Shown one piece after another: positions 8,856 to 16,327 of a stretch of 64,000 nucleotides of DNA (positions are counted from its first letter, which is position 1; each line of letters begins with the position of its first letter). A model generated the notes under the pieces. That model saw only the letters and a list, made by a program, of their open reading frames with translations. It had not been told where the DNA came from and did no database searches. This stretch comes from Pseudomonadota bacterium (GTDB lineage Bacteria; Pseudomonadota; Alphaproteobacteria; Rhizobiales; Xanthobacteraceae): positions 1 to 64,000 of the forward strand of contig JAEWHP010000007.1 in assembly GCA_023387735.1 (NCBI GenBank), in the 5' to 3' direction. A program made the translations under genes and the position numbers.

Positions 8856-10601
8856 ATGGCGGTATTATCGAGCGGGTGGCGGAGGGCATTTGCCGCTATC
8901 GTATTGGTACTTGCTTGCGGGACGCTGGCCGTCGCGCAGGAACGTCGGTTGTATTCGCCCCCCGAACTCTCCACCGTTCGTGCGGTTCCCGCCCAACGCG
9001 GCATGGTGGTGGCGCAGGAGAAGCTGGCCGCGCAGGTTGGCGCCGATATCCTCAGGCAAGGCGGCAATGCGGTCGATGCCGCCGTCGCCACCGGCTTTGC
9101 CCTTGCGGTCACCTACCCGCGTGCCGGCAATATCGGCGGCGGCGGCTTTATGGTGATCCATTCGGCCGAGCGCAATGAAGCCATCGCCATCGACTATCGC
9201 GAGACCGCGCCGGCTGCGATAACGCGCGACATCTTCCTCGGCGCGGACGGCAAGCCCGACGGCGATAAGTCGCGCAATTCCGCGCTCGGCATCGGTGTGC
9301 CCGGCACCGTCGCCGGACTGGCGCTGGCGCTGGAGAAATACGGCTCCGGCAAATTCACGCTGGCGCAGATCCTCAAGCCGTCCATCGATCTGGCGCAAAA
9401 TGGCTTCGTCGTCGCCGACGACATGGCGGACACGCTGTCGGACATGTATCGCCGCATGTCGCGCTGGCCGAATCCAGCGAAGGCACTCTCCCGTGACGAC
9501 GGCGCGCAACTGCGCGAAGGCGACCGGCTGGTGCAGGCCGATCTTGCGGCTACGCTAACCGCAATAGCAGATCAGGGACCCGGGGGATTTTACGAAGGCC
9601 CCGTTGCGGAAAAGCTGGCAGCCGCAGTCGGCAAGGCGGGTGGCATCATGACGGTGGACGATCTGAAATCCTATCAGGCCGTGATCCGTACCCCCGTGCG
9701 CGGCAGCTATCGCGGATTTGACATCGTCTCGATGCCGCTGCCGTCGTCCGGCGGCACGGTGCTGCTGGAGACGCTGAACATCCTCGAGGGATTTCCGATG
9801 TCCGACATGAAGCAGGGATCCGCACCCTCGCTGCATGTGATGATCGAGGCGATGAAGCGCGCTTACGCCGATCGCGCACGCTATCTCGGCGATCCCGCCT
9901 TCGTCAACGCACCGGTCAATGTCCTCATCACCAAGGAATACGCCGCGAGGCAGCGCGCCAGCATCGATATGGATCGCGCGACGCCCGCCGCCGACGTGCT
10001 GGCGGTGAGTCCGGCACGCGAAGGCGCCAACACCACGCATTACTCGGTGGTCGATTCCGCCGGCAATGCGGTCAGCAACACCTACACGCTGAACTTCCCC
10101 TATGGCGTCGGCCTGGTCGCCGAAGGCACCGGCGTGCTGCTCAACAACGAGCTCGACGATTTCACCGCGGCGCCCGGTGCAGCCAACGCCTTCGGACTGG
10201 TCGGCTTCGAGGCCAATCTGCCCGGACCCGGCAAACGGCCGTTGTCCTCGATGTCGCCGACCATCGTGCTGAAGGACGGCAAGCCGGTGCTGGTGACCGG
10301 TACGCCCGGTGGCAGCCGCATCATTTCGGCGGTGCTGCAGGTGGTCGTCAACGTGCTGGACTACAGGATGGATGTCGCCGCCGCCGTGGCGGCACTGCGC
10401 GTACACCATCAATGGATGCCGGATGACGTGCGGGTGGAACGCGGGTTTCCCGAGGAAACGCTGGACGCGCTCAGGGCCAAGGGCCATCGCGTGATCGAAC
10501 CGCTCGGCCAGACCTCGGCCAATTCGATTGCGGTCACGCCCAGCGGCCTGCTGGGTGCCCCCGACCCACGTACCCGCGGCTCGGAAGCGGCCGGGCAGTA
10601 A
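8856..10601 (+). CDS. ggt: Gamma-glutamyltransferase (glutathione hydrolase)
   Basis: A 581-residue exported Ntn-hydrolase. A signal peptide covers residues 1-28 (ending TLAVAQ). The large-subunit landmark GGNAVDAAVATGFALAV and the oxyanion-region GGGGFMV are present. The autoprocessing site that frees the nucleophile is in NTTHYS, with Thr393 the expected new N-terminus. The small-subunit glycine motif PGGSRI is also seen. The family cleaves the gamma-glutamyl bond of glutathione in the periplasm and transfers or hydrolyses it. The start at 8856 was chosen at the signal peptide; the much longer open frame upstream overlaps the MFS gene and is spurious. Confidence 0.93.
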   Translation: MAVLSSGWRRAFAAIVLVLACGTLAVAQERRLYSPPELSTVRAVPAQRGMVVAQEKLAAQVGADILRQGGNAVDAAVATGFALAVTYPRAGNIGGGGFMVIHSAERNEAIAIDYRETAPAAITRDIFLGADGKPDGDKSRNSALGIGVPGTVAGLALALEKYGSGKFTLAQILKPSIDLAQNGFVVADDMADTLSDMYRRMSRWPNPAKALSRDDGAQLREGDRLVQADLAATLTAIADQGPGGFYEGPVAEKLAAAVGKAGGIMTVDDLKSYQAVIRTPVRGSYRGFDIVSMPLPSSGGTVLLETLNILEGFPMSDMKQGSAPSLHVMIEAMKRAYADRARYLGDPAFVNAPVNVLITKEYAARQRASIDMDRATPAADVLAVSPAREGANTTHYSVVDSAGNAVSNTYTLNFPYGVGLVAEGTGVLLNNELDDFTAAPGAANAFGLVGFEANLPGPGKRPLSSMSPTIVLKDGKPVLVTGTPGGSRIISAVLQVVVNVLDYRMDVAAAVAALRVHHQWMPDDVRVERGFPEETLDALRAKGHRVIEPLGQTSANSIAVTPSGLLGAPDPRTRGSEAAGQ

Positions 10602-10761
10602 TGACAGGATCCACGATTGCCGATTTTCCCGATCTCGCCGTCGGCGTAGGATCGTGCCGCCGCACGGCGTTACCGGGCACGCGCTGCCATCGGCCCGAGG
10701 AGCGCAGAGGGCGCGATGGGGGCCTGCCGATGTTCGTTTCGGCGCGGAGCAATTGAACTTG

Positions 10762-12210
10762 ATGAAATGGCTCATTGTCGCGATCGCGATCCCCGTCGCT
10801 GCGCTGGTCATAGCGAGCATCTATCTCCGCCCCGATCGCGCCGTTCGGATCGCCACCGGCTTTGTCGCCCATAATGTCTGCAGCAAGACCTTCGTCTCGG
10901 GCCTCGATCCGCAGACCGCATTCAGCGAGATCTCCGATCGCGGCGGCACTCGACGGCTGCGCCACGTGCTCCGGTTCCACGTCGACCGCACCGCGAGGAC
11001 GGTCGATGTATCGGCCCTTGGGCTGTTCAGAAGCCGTGCGGCGTTTCACGACGGGCTCGGATGCGTCGAATTGTTTGGATCGAAGCCGCCATACCTGTTG
11101 AAGAACGACGTCGAGGCGCTGAAGTCAAAAACGCCGCCGCTGCTCCCCGAGATTGCCGGTCCGGCACTGGTCGAACCATCGGATCCGGCCCTGAAGGCAG
11201 CGCTCGATCGCGCCTTCGAAGAACCTGCGACGCCGCCATTCCGGCGAACCAAGGCGATTGTCGTGGTCTACGACGGCAGGGTGATCGCCGAACGCTATGC
11301 GGGCGGCGTCGGCATCGATACGCCGCTGCCCAGCTTCTCCATGACGAAATCCATGGTCAACGCGCTGATCGGCATCCTGACCCAGCAGGGACTGGTCACG
11401 CCCTCGATGCCGGCGCCGATACCGGAGTGGCGCGGCGCCAGCGATCCACGGCGCGAGATCGAGGTCGAGCATCTGATGCGCATGACCACCGGGCTGGCTC
11501 TGGACGAAAGCTATTCCGGTTTCGGCGGAATGGACCGGATGTACCTGGCAGCCGACATGTCCGCCTACGCCGTGAATGCGAAGATGATCGCGCCGCCCGG
11601 CCGGCGCTGGAATTATTCGAGCGGGACGACGCAAATCCTGGCGCGCATCGTGCGCGACGCGGTCGGCGGTCCCGAGCAGACGCTGGCGTTCGCGTGGCGC
11701 GAACTATTCGGTCCGCTCGGCATGCGCAGCGTCACGCTCGAGTTCGATAATGCCGGCACGCTGCAGGGCGCCACCAACATGCTGGCGAGTGCGCGCGACT
11801 GGGCGAAGTTCGGACTGCTCTATCTTAACGACGGCGTGGTTGGCGAAAAGCGCATCCTGCACGCGGACTGGGTGGATTTCTGCGCCGCCGCCACGCTCGA
11901 CACGGATTATGCCGCCGGCTTCTGGACCAATCGCAGCGAGCACCCCAACGCACGGGAACGCGTGCAGCTCGGCATGCCCCGCGACGCGTTCTTCGCAGCC
12001 GGCGACATGGGCCAGCAAGTCGTGATCGTGCCTTCCCAGAAACTGGTGGTAGTCCGGCTCGGCGACAGCGTCGATCCGAGCGGGGATATCAAGGGCACGG
12101 CAAGGCTGGTGAAGGAAGTGATTGCGGCGGCGAACCCGTCATTCCGGGATGGTCCGAAGGACCAGACCCGGAATCTCGAGATTCCGGGTTCGCTTCGCGC
12201 CCCGGAATGA
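10762..12210 (+). CDS. Serine hydrolase, class C beta-lactamase/6-aminohexanoate hydrolase fold
   Basis: A 482-residue protein with one N-terminal hydrophobic segment (WLIVAIAIPVAALVIASIYL), so probably anchored in the membrane and facing the periplasm. The beta-lactamase fold catalytic serine is in SMTK (Ser193, Lys196). The second motif is Tyr285-Ser-Ser in WNYSSGTT, in place of the YxN of true beta-lactamases. This combination fits esterases or amide hydrolases such as the NylB type; the substrate is unknown. The last 24 residues (Pro459-Glu482) are encoded by a palindromic dispersed repeat that has run into the gene. A GGAG ribosome site lies about 12 nt before the ATG. Confidence 0.82.
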   Translation: MKWLIVAIAIPVAALVIASIYLRPDRAVRIATGFVAHNVCSKTFVSGLDPQTAFSEISDRGGTRRLRHVLRFHVDRTARTVDVSALGLFRSRAAFHDGLGCVELFGSKPPYLLKNDVEALKSKTPPLLPEIAGPALVEPSDPALKAALDRAFEEPATPPFRRTKAIVVVYDGRVIAERYAGGVGIDTPLPSFSMTKSMVNALIGILTQQGLVTPSMPAPIPEWRGASDPRREIEVEHLMRMTTGLALDESYSGFGGMDRMYLAADMSAYAVNAKMIAPPGRRWNYSSGTTQILARIVRDAVGGPEQTLAFAWRELFGPLGMRSVTLEFDNAGTLQGATNMLASARDWAKFGLLYLNDGVVGEKRILHADWVDFCAAATLDTDYAAGFWTNRSEHPNARERVQLGMPRDAFFAAGDMGQQVVIVPSQKLVVVRLGDSVDPSGDIKGTARLVKEVIAAANPSFRDGPKDQTRNLEIPGSLRAPE

Positions 12211-12211
12211 C
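12138..12211. repeat. Palindromic dispersed repeat, family 1, copy 2 (inside a coding region)
   Basis: A 74-nt inverted repeat with outer arms GTCATTCCGGG and CCCCGGAATGAC and a central TCGAGATTCCGGGTTCG. It overlaps the final 24 codons and the stop codon of the serine hydrolase gene. It fills nearly the whole space to the convergent GST gene that ends at 12218. Confidence 0.88.
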
Positions 12212-12217
12212 GATGCC

Positions 12218-12883
12218 TTACCGTCCCACCACGTACGGCCCGCCCTTCTCCAGCGCACGCGCATAGGCCGGCCGGGCGTGGATGCGTTCGAGAAACGCCA
12301 TCGCCTTGGGATGTCCCTGCTCGAGCCCTCCGCGCGCGGCGGCGGCTTCCAGCGGAAAGCTCATCTGGATGTCGGCGCCGGAGAATTCACTGCCGGCGAA
12401 CCACTCGCTCTTGGCTAGCTCGCCCTCCCAATAGTCCATGTGCTGCTTCAGCTGCGGATTGACCAGCGTGGTCAGCGCCGTGTTGCAGACCTTGCGTACC
12501 AGCGGTCGCAGCAGCGCCGGCGTGCGCTTCGGCATCAGCGTGAACAGCAGCTTCAGCAGCAGCGGCGACATCGCGGAGCCTTCCGCGTAGTGCAGCCAAT
12601 AGGTGTAGCGCAGCCGCTCTGGCGTGTTCGGCGGCGGCATCAGGCGCCCCTGGCCATAGGTACCGATGATGTATTCGCAGATCGCGCCGGATTCGGCGAT
12701 CGTGTTGCCATTGTCGGTGATGACGGGTGACTTGCCGAGCGGGTGCACAGCCCGCAATTCCTTCGGCGCCCGCATGTCAGGCTGGCGCTGATAGCGAACG
12801 ATCTCGTAGGGAACGCCGAGTTCCTCGAGCAGCCACAGAACGCGCTGCGAGCGGGAATTGTTGAGATGATGGACGGTCAGCAT
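12218..12883 (-). CDS. Glutathione S-transferase family protein
   Basis: A 221-residue cytoplasmic protein with a thioredoxin-fold N-terminal domain (residues 1-80) and a helical C-terminal domain. The start LTVHHLNNSRSQRVLWLLEELG has the SRS-type catalytic serine region of bacterial GSTs. HPLGKSPVI holds the conserved cis-proline, and ESGAICEYI is the glutathione gamma-glutamyl contact. It is divergent from the DUF2239 gene, and the shared 149-nt space holds two matching palindromes, so both may answer to the same regulator. The electrophile substrate is unknown. Confidence 0.88.
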   Translation of the reverse strand: MLTVHHLNNSRSQRVLWLLEELGVPYEIVRYQRQPDMRAPKELRAVHPLGKSPVITDNGNTIAESGAICEYIIGTYGQGRLMPPPNTPERLRYTYWLHYAEGSAMSPLLLKLLFTLMPKRTPALLRPLVRKVCNTALTTLVNPQLKQHMDYWEGELAKSEWFAGSEFSGADIQMSFPLEAAAARGGLEQGHPKAMAFLERIHARPAYARALEKGGPYVVGR

Positions 12884-12962
12884 GGCATTCCCCCGGGGTT
12901 AGCGCGGCGTTCGTGCCAGCCGGGCGAAGGAAAGTCGAGACGGCCAAGAGGAGGAGTCATAT

Positions 12963-13004
12963 TTACCCGGGTGATATTGACACAGGAATTTATCCGGGTA
13001 AATT
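12963..13004 (+). promoter_or_regulatory. Promoter with paired palindromic operators
   Basis: Two near-identical 12-bp palindromes, TTACCCGGGTGA (12963-12974) and TTATCCGGGTAA (12990-13001), lie 27 nt apart centre to centre. Between and over them is a good sigma-70 promoter, TTGACA at 12977-12982 and TAAATT at 12999-13004 with 16-nt spacing, reading toward the DUF2239 gene. One palindrome lies just upstream of the -35 box and the other overlaps the -10 box. This is the layout expected for a repressor of the TetR or MarR kind. The regulator is not encoded nearby. Confidence 0.65.
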
Positions 13005-13032
13005 GATTTGAACAATATCCAGAGTGTTTCCA

Positions 13033-13641
13033 ATGACAAGCAACCCCCGCCCCAACTTCACAGCCTTCATGGGCCCGCGCCTGCTGGCGGCCGGGCCGCT
13101 CGCCGAGGTCGCGCTTGCGGTGATGGATGCCGGTCGAAGGCCGGCGGCGCCGCCGATCGTCATTTTCAGCGACGCCACCGGCCGGCCGATCGATCTCGAC
13201 CTTCGCGGCACCGACCGCGAGGTCATTGCGCGTCTGCCGCAGCCGGCTCCGGATCCGGAGACCGTTGCAGACGAGACGGCGGCGGCGGAGCCGCGCGGAC
13301 GCGGGCGCCCGAAGCTCGGCGTCGTCGCGCGCGAGGTGACGCTGTTGCCGCGGCATTGGGAATGGCTCGGCTTACAGCCCGGCGGAGCGTCGGTGGCGTT
13401 GCGAAAGCTCGTCGACGAGGCGCGCCGTGCCAATGGCGATGCGGATCGCGCGCGCGCAGCGCGGGATGCCGCCTATCACTTCATGTCCGTCATGGCCGGC
13501 AACCTCACAGGCTTCGAGGAAGCCGCGCGGGCGCTGTTTGCCGACGACCGGCGGCGGTTCGTCGGCCTCGTCGCCGGCTGGCCTGACGACATCCGCGACC
13601 ACGTCGTCAAGCTCGCCTTCAGCGACCATGCCGAGCAGTAA
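13033..13641 (+). CDS. DUF2239 family protein
   Basis: A 202-residue soluble protein of the DUF2239 family, recognised by its opening FTAFMGPRLLAAGPLAEVALA, a central GRGRPKLGVVAREVTLLPRHWEWL and a C-terminal FVGLVAGWPDDIRDHV. The GRGRPKLG stretch looks like an AT-hook, and LLPRHWEWLGLQPGGASVALRKLVDEARR resembles a short helical DNA-binding element. A role in gene regulation is therefore possible but unproven. ATG 13033 was used; a GTG three codons upstream is the alternative. It lies behind a promoter with twin palindromic operators and opposite a GST gene. Confidence 0.75.
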   Translation: MTSNPRPNFTAFMGPRLLAAGPLAEVALAVMDAGRRPAAPPIVIFSDATGRPIDLDLRGTDREVIARLPQPAPDPETVADETAAAEPRGRGRPKLGVVAREVTLLPRHWEWLGLQPGGASVALRKLVDEARRANGDADRARAARDAAYHFMSVMAGNLTGFEEAARALFADDRRRFVGLVAGWPDDIRDHVVKLAFSDHAEQ

Positions 13642-13746
13642 CGGCAATCGACTCCGGCGGCCTCCGCATTCTGCAATGCTATGATTACCGTAATACTGTA
13701 GACGCACAGCCAACCCTGGGCCAAGATGTGGCCCAGAGCCTTTTCT

Positions 13747-13836
13747 GTTCCGATGGAATCGGAACGGGGCTTGGATTCTTGTTTTGACGCGTTTTCTTGA
13801 CGCGAACCGGTTTCCACTTCGCTGGAAAACGCTCTA
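13747..13836. repeat. Dispersed repeat, family 2, copy 2
   Basis: It begins with an 8-bp hairpin (GTTCCGAT-GGA-ATCGGAAC, 13747-13765) and continues with the segment 13781-13836 that matches 1069-1127 in inverted orientation. It sits between the DUF2239 gene and the isomerase gene and ends 21 nt before the isomerase start codon. Confidence 0.75.
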
Positions 13837-13857
13837 GTGACATCAGGGGAGACCGCC

Positions 13858-14463
13858 GTGACGACCAATCCGCAATTCCTGTTTGATTTCGGCAGCCCCA
13901 ATGCCTTCCTCAGCCATGAAGCGATCCCCGCGATCGAAAAGCGCACAGGCGTGAAGTTCGAATATGTCCCGATCCTGCTCGGCGGCATCTTCAAGGCCAC
14001 CAACAACAAGTCGCCGGCCGAAACGCTCGCCGGGATCAAGAACAAGCGGGAGTTCCACGCGCTGGAGACCGAGCGCTTTCTCAAGCGGTTCGGCGTCAAA
14101 TCCTACACCTGGAATCCGAACTTCCCCGTCAACACGCTGAACCTGATGCGCGCGGCGGTGGCGGCGCAGTTCGAGGGCGTGTTCGAGAAATATGTCGAAG
14201 CCGCGTTCCACCACATGTGGGTCGAGCCGAAGAAGATGGACGATCCTGAAGTGGCGATGAAGGCGCTGGCCTCTTCCGGCCTCGATGCGGCGAAGCTGCT
14301 GGCCCGCGCGCAGGACGCGGATGTAAAGGCGAAGCTGATCGAGAACACCCAATCGGCGGTCGAGCGCGGCGCGTTCGGCTCGCCGACCTTCTTCGTCGGC
14401 AAGGAGATGTTCTTCGGCAAGGAGCAACTGCGCGAAGTCGAGGAAATGGTCTCGGGGAAGTAG
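13858..14463 (+). CDS. DsbA-fold 2-hydroxychromene-2-carboxylate isomerase family protein
   Basis: A 201-residue protein of the kappa-class GST/NahD branch of the thioredoxin superfamily. It starts FLFDFGSPNAFLSHEAIPAIEKRTG, where Ser replaces the redox cysteines. It contains the family's N-K-F/R segment (PILLGGIFKATNNKSP) and ends with GSPTFFVGKEMFFGKEQL, holding the cis-proline. NahD isomerises a naphthalene-degradation intermediate with glutathione, but many homologues have other or unknown roles, so only the family is claimed. GTG 13858 has AGGGGAG 7 nt upstream. The gene follows a dispersed repeat and is followed by another repeat, suggesting a single-gene unit. Confidence 0.85.
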   Translation: MTTNPQFLFDFGSPNAFLSHEAIPAIEKRTGVKFEYVPILLGGIFKATNNKSPAETLAGIKNKREFHALETERFLKRFGVKSYTWNPNFPVNTLNLMRAAVAAQFEGVFEKYVEAAFHHMWVEPKKMDDPEVAMKALASSGLDAAKLLARAQDADVKAKLIENTQSAVERGAFGSPTFFVGKEMFFGKEQLREVEEMVSGK

Positions 14464-14470
14464 CTCCTAG

Positions 14471-14550
14471 GTCATTCCGGGGCGATGCGAAGCATCGAAC
14501 CCGGAATCTCGAGATTCCGGGTCTGGTCCTTCGGACCATCCCGGAATGAC
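14471..14550. repeat. Palindromic dispersed repeat, family 1, copy 3
   Basis: An 80-nt inverted repeat (GTCATTCCGGGGC ... CCCGGAATGAC with TCGAGATTCCGGGTCTGG centrally). It starts 8 nt after the isomerase stop codon. Its inner part closely matches copies 2 and 4. Confidence 0.88.
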
Positions 14551-14661
14551 GACACATCAGTGAGCGAATGGTGGGCGGCGAATAGCCATTGGAGTATCTA
14601 TACTGTTCGTCAATCGTCATTTCGCCCGTTCGAAGAACAATAACAAACAGGAAATTCACCA

Positions 14662-15582
14662 ATGCGCGTTCTCGTGGTCGGCGCCGGAGCCATCGGCGGA
14701 TATTTCGGCGGCAGGCTGTTGCAGGCCGGGCAGGATGTGACATTTCTGGTCCGGCCGAAGCGCGCCTCCGAACTCGCGACCGCCGGCCTCGTCATCAAAA
14801 GTCCTTCCGGCGACGTCACGCTGAAGAACCCGCCGACGGTGCAGGCTGACAAGCTCGCCGAGAAATTCGACGTGGTGCTGCTGAGCTGCAAGGCGTTCGA
14901 CCTTTCGGACGCCATCAAGTCCTTTGCGCCGGCCGTCGGGCCGAAGACGGCGATCATTCCGTTGCTCAACGGCATGCTGCACCTCGACGAACTCGACGCG
15001 AAGTTCGGGGCCGAGCGCGTGCTCGGCGGCCTCTGCGCGATAGCGGTGACGCTGAACGAGGCGCGCGAGGTGGTGCAACTGACGCCGATGCAGTCGCTCA
15101 ATTTCGGCGAACGCAGCAACACGATGTCAGACCGGGTGCAGGAAATCGCAACGGTGTTCAACAGCGGCAATTTCGGCGCTGCCGCGAGCGAACACATCAT
15201 GCAGGACATGTGGGAGAAGTGGGTGTTCCTCGCCTCGCTCGCCGCCTCCACCTGCCTGATGCGCACTTCCGTCGGCAACATCCTGGCGGTGACCGGCGGC
15301 AAGGATTTTCTCCTCGGAATGCTCGACGAATGCAGCGCGGTTGCGGCCGCCGAGGGCTATGCGCCCGGCGGGCCGTTCTTCCAGCGCACGCGCGGCCTGT
15401 TAACCGCGGAAGGCTCGCCGATGACGGCATCGATGTTCCGCGACATCAAGGCGGGGCTGCCGGTCGAGGCCGACCACGTGATCGGCGATCTCGTCGCACG
15501 TGCCGATGCCGCCAAGATCCCGGTGCCGAAACTGCGAATCGCGTACACGCATCTCAAGGCGTATGAGAAGCAGCGGGGGTAG
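14662..15582 (+). CDS. Ketopantoate reductase family protein (PanE/ApbA)
   Basis: A 306-residue NADP-dependent reductase. The Rossmann fold opens RVLVVGAGAIGGYFGG (GxGxxG). The central LLNGM loop and the helical C-terminal domain with the conserved lysine of the EKWVF segment follow the PanE layout. PanE makes pantoate for coenzyme A; several paralogues are common in this group and can act on other 2-oxo acids, so the gene symbol is withheld. It is convergent with the dihaem cytochrome gene, with a short GC-rich dyad between them. Confidence 0.85.
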   Translation: MRVLVVGAGAIGGYFGGRLLQAGQDVTFLVRPKRASELATAGLVIKSPSGDVTLKNPPTVQADKLAEKFDVVLLSCKAFDLSDAIKSFAPAVGPKTAIIPLLNGMLHLDELDAKFGAERVLGGLCAIAVTLNEAREVVQLTPMQSLNFGERSNTMSDRVQEIATVFNSGNFGAAASEHIMQDMWEKWVFLASLAASTCLMRTSVGNILAVTGGKDFLLGMLDECSAVAAAEGYAPGGPFFQRTRGLLTAEGSPMTASMFRDIKAGLPVEADHVIGDLVARADAAKIPVPKLRIAYTHLKAYEKQRG

Positions 15583-15626
15583 TTGGTCCGTAACCCGGGA
15601 TCACTTCAGCCGTTTGCGAGATAAGC

Positions 15627-15653
15627 CCCGGGTTGCGCTGCGCTCCACCCGGG
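15627..15653. repeat. Short GC-rich inverted repeat between convergent genes
   Basis: Arms CCCGGGT (15627-15633) and ACCCGGG (15647-15653) flank GCGCTGCGCT-rich sequence. It resembles a common intergenic repeat type of Bradyrhizobium-like genomes and separates panE-like and cytochrome genes that meet tail to tail. Only one copy is seen here. Confidence 0.45.
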
Positions 15654-15661
15654 CTACGATC

Positions 15662-16243
15662 TCAGAGATGCGCGAGATAATGCGCGAGCGCCTCGATCTC
15701 TTCTTCGCTGAGCGGGAATGCCACTTCCGCCATGGCGGCCATGGCACCACCCGATCGCGCCCCCGATTTGTAGTCGCGCAGCGCCTTCAGGAGATAGTCC
15801 TCGCGCTGGCCGGCGACGCGGGCGACGGCCTTGGTGCCGGCGTAAGTGTCGAGATGGCATGACGCGCAACGCCGGCCGACGGCCGCCTGCGCACCCTTCT
15901 TCGACAAATCCGGATCGTCATCAGGCTTCGCGGCCTTCGGCGGCTCGAGCGAGGCAAAATAGGCGCCGAGGTTGCGGATATCCTCATTGCTGAGCTGCTC
16001 GACGATCGGCTGCATCTGTTCGTTCTTGCGGGTGCCGGCGCGAAAGAACACCAGCTGCCACTGGATGAACAGGTCCGGCTGCGCCGCGAGCGAGGGCATG
16101 TTCTCCATCTGCGAAATGCCGTTCTCGCCATGACAGCCGACACAAAGCTCGGCCTTCGCCTTGCCGGCAGCGATATCGGCGGCGTGAAGAGACGAACTGC
16201 AAGCGATCGCCGCCAGCATGATCGCGACCAATGCAATTCGCAT
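15662..16243 (-). CDS. Exported dihaem cytochrome c (c4-like)
   Basis: A 193-residue periplasmic protein with a signal peptide (residues 1-22, ending SLHA) and two haem c attachment motifs, CVGCH in the first half and CASCH in the second. The two halves have similar layouts, as in class I tandem (c4-type) cytochromes. Methionine ligands are likely in the MENMPSLAAQ and GAMAAMAE stretches. The start at 16243 is preceded by GAGGAG; an upstream ATG was rejected. The gene is 84 nt downstream of a PQQ-type sugar dehydrogenase gene on the same strand, so this cytochrome probably takes its electrons. Confidence 0.88.
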   Translation of the reverse strand: MRIALVAIMLAAIACSSSLHAADIAAGKAKAELCVGCHGENGISQMENMPSLAAQPDLFIQWQLVFFRAGTRKNEQMQPIVEQLSNEDIRNLGAYFASLEPPKAAKPDDDPDLSKKGAQAAVGRRCASCHLDTYAGTKAVARVAGQREDYLLKALRDYKSGARSGGAMAAMAEVAFPLSEEEIEALAHYLAHL

Positions 16244-16279
16244 GTCAGCTCCTCTGCGCCGCATCCAGACAACAGAAGC

Positions 16280-16307
16280 TGCGGCCACTCGTTCCCGAGT
16301 AACCGCA
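16280..16307 (-). other. Intercistronic hairpin between dehydrogenase and cytochrome genes
   Basis: An interrupted dyad, TGCGG..ACTCG / CGAGT..CCGCA, sits between the dehydrogenase stop codon and the cytochrome start codon. It has no T run. It may be an RNA-stability or processing element within an operon rather than a terminator. Confidence 0.4.
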
Positions 16308-16327
16308 GCCCCTTGATCGTCGCTGTC

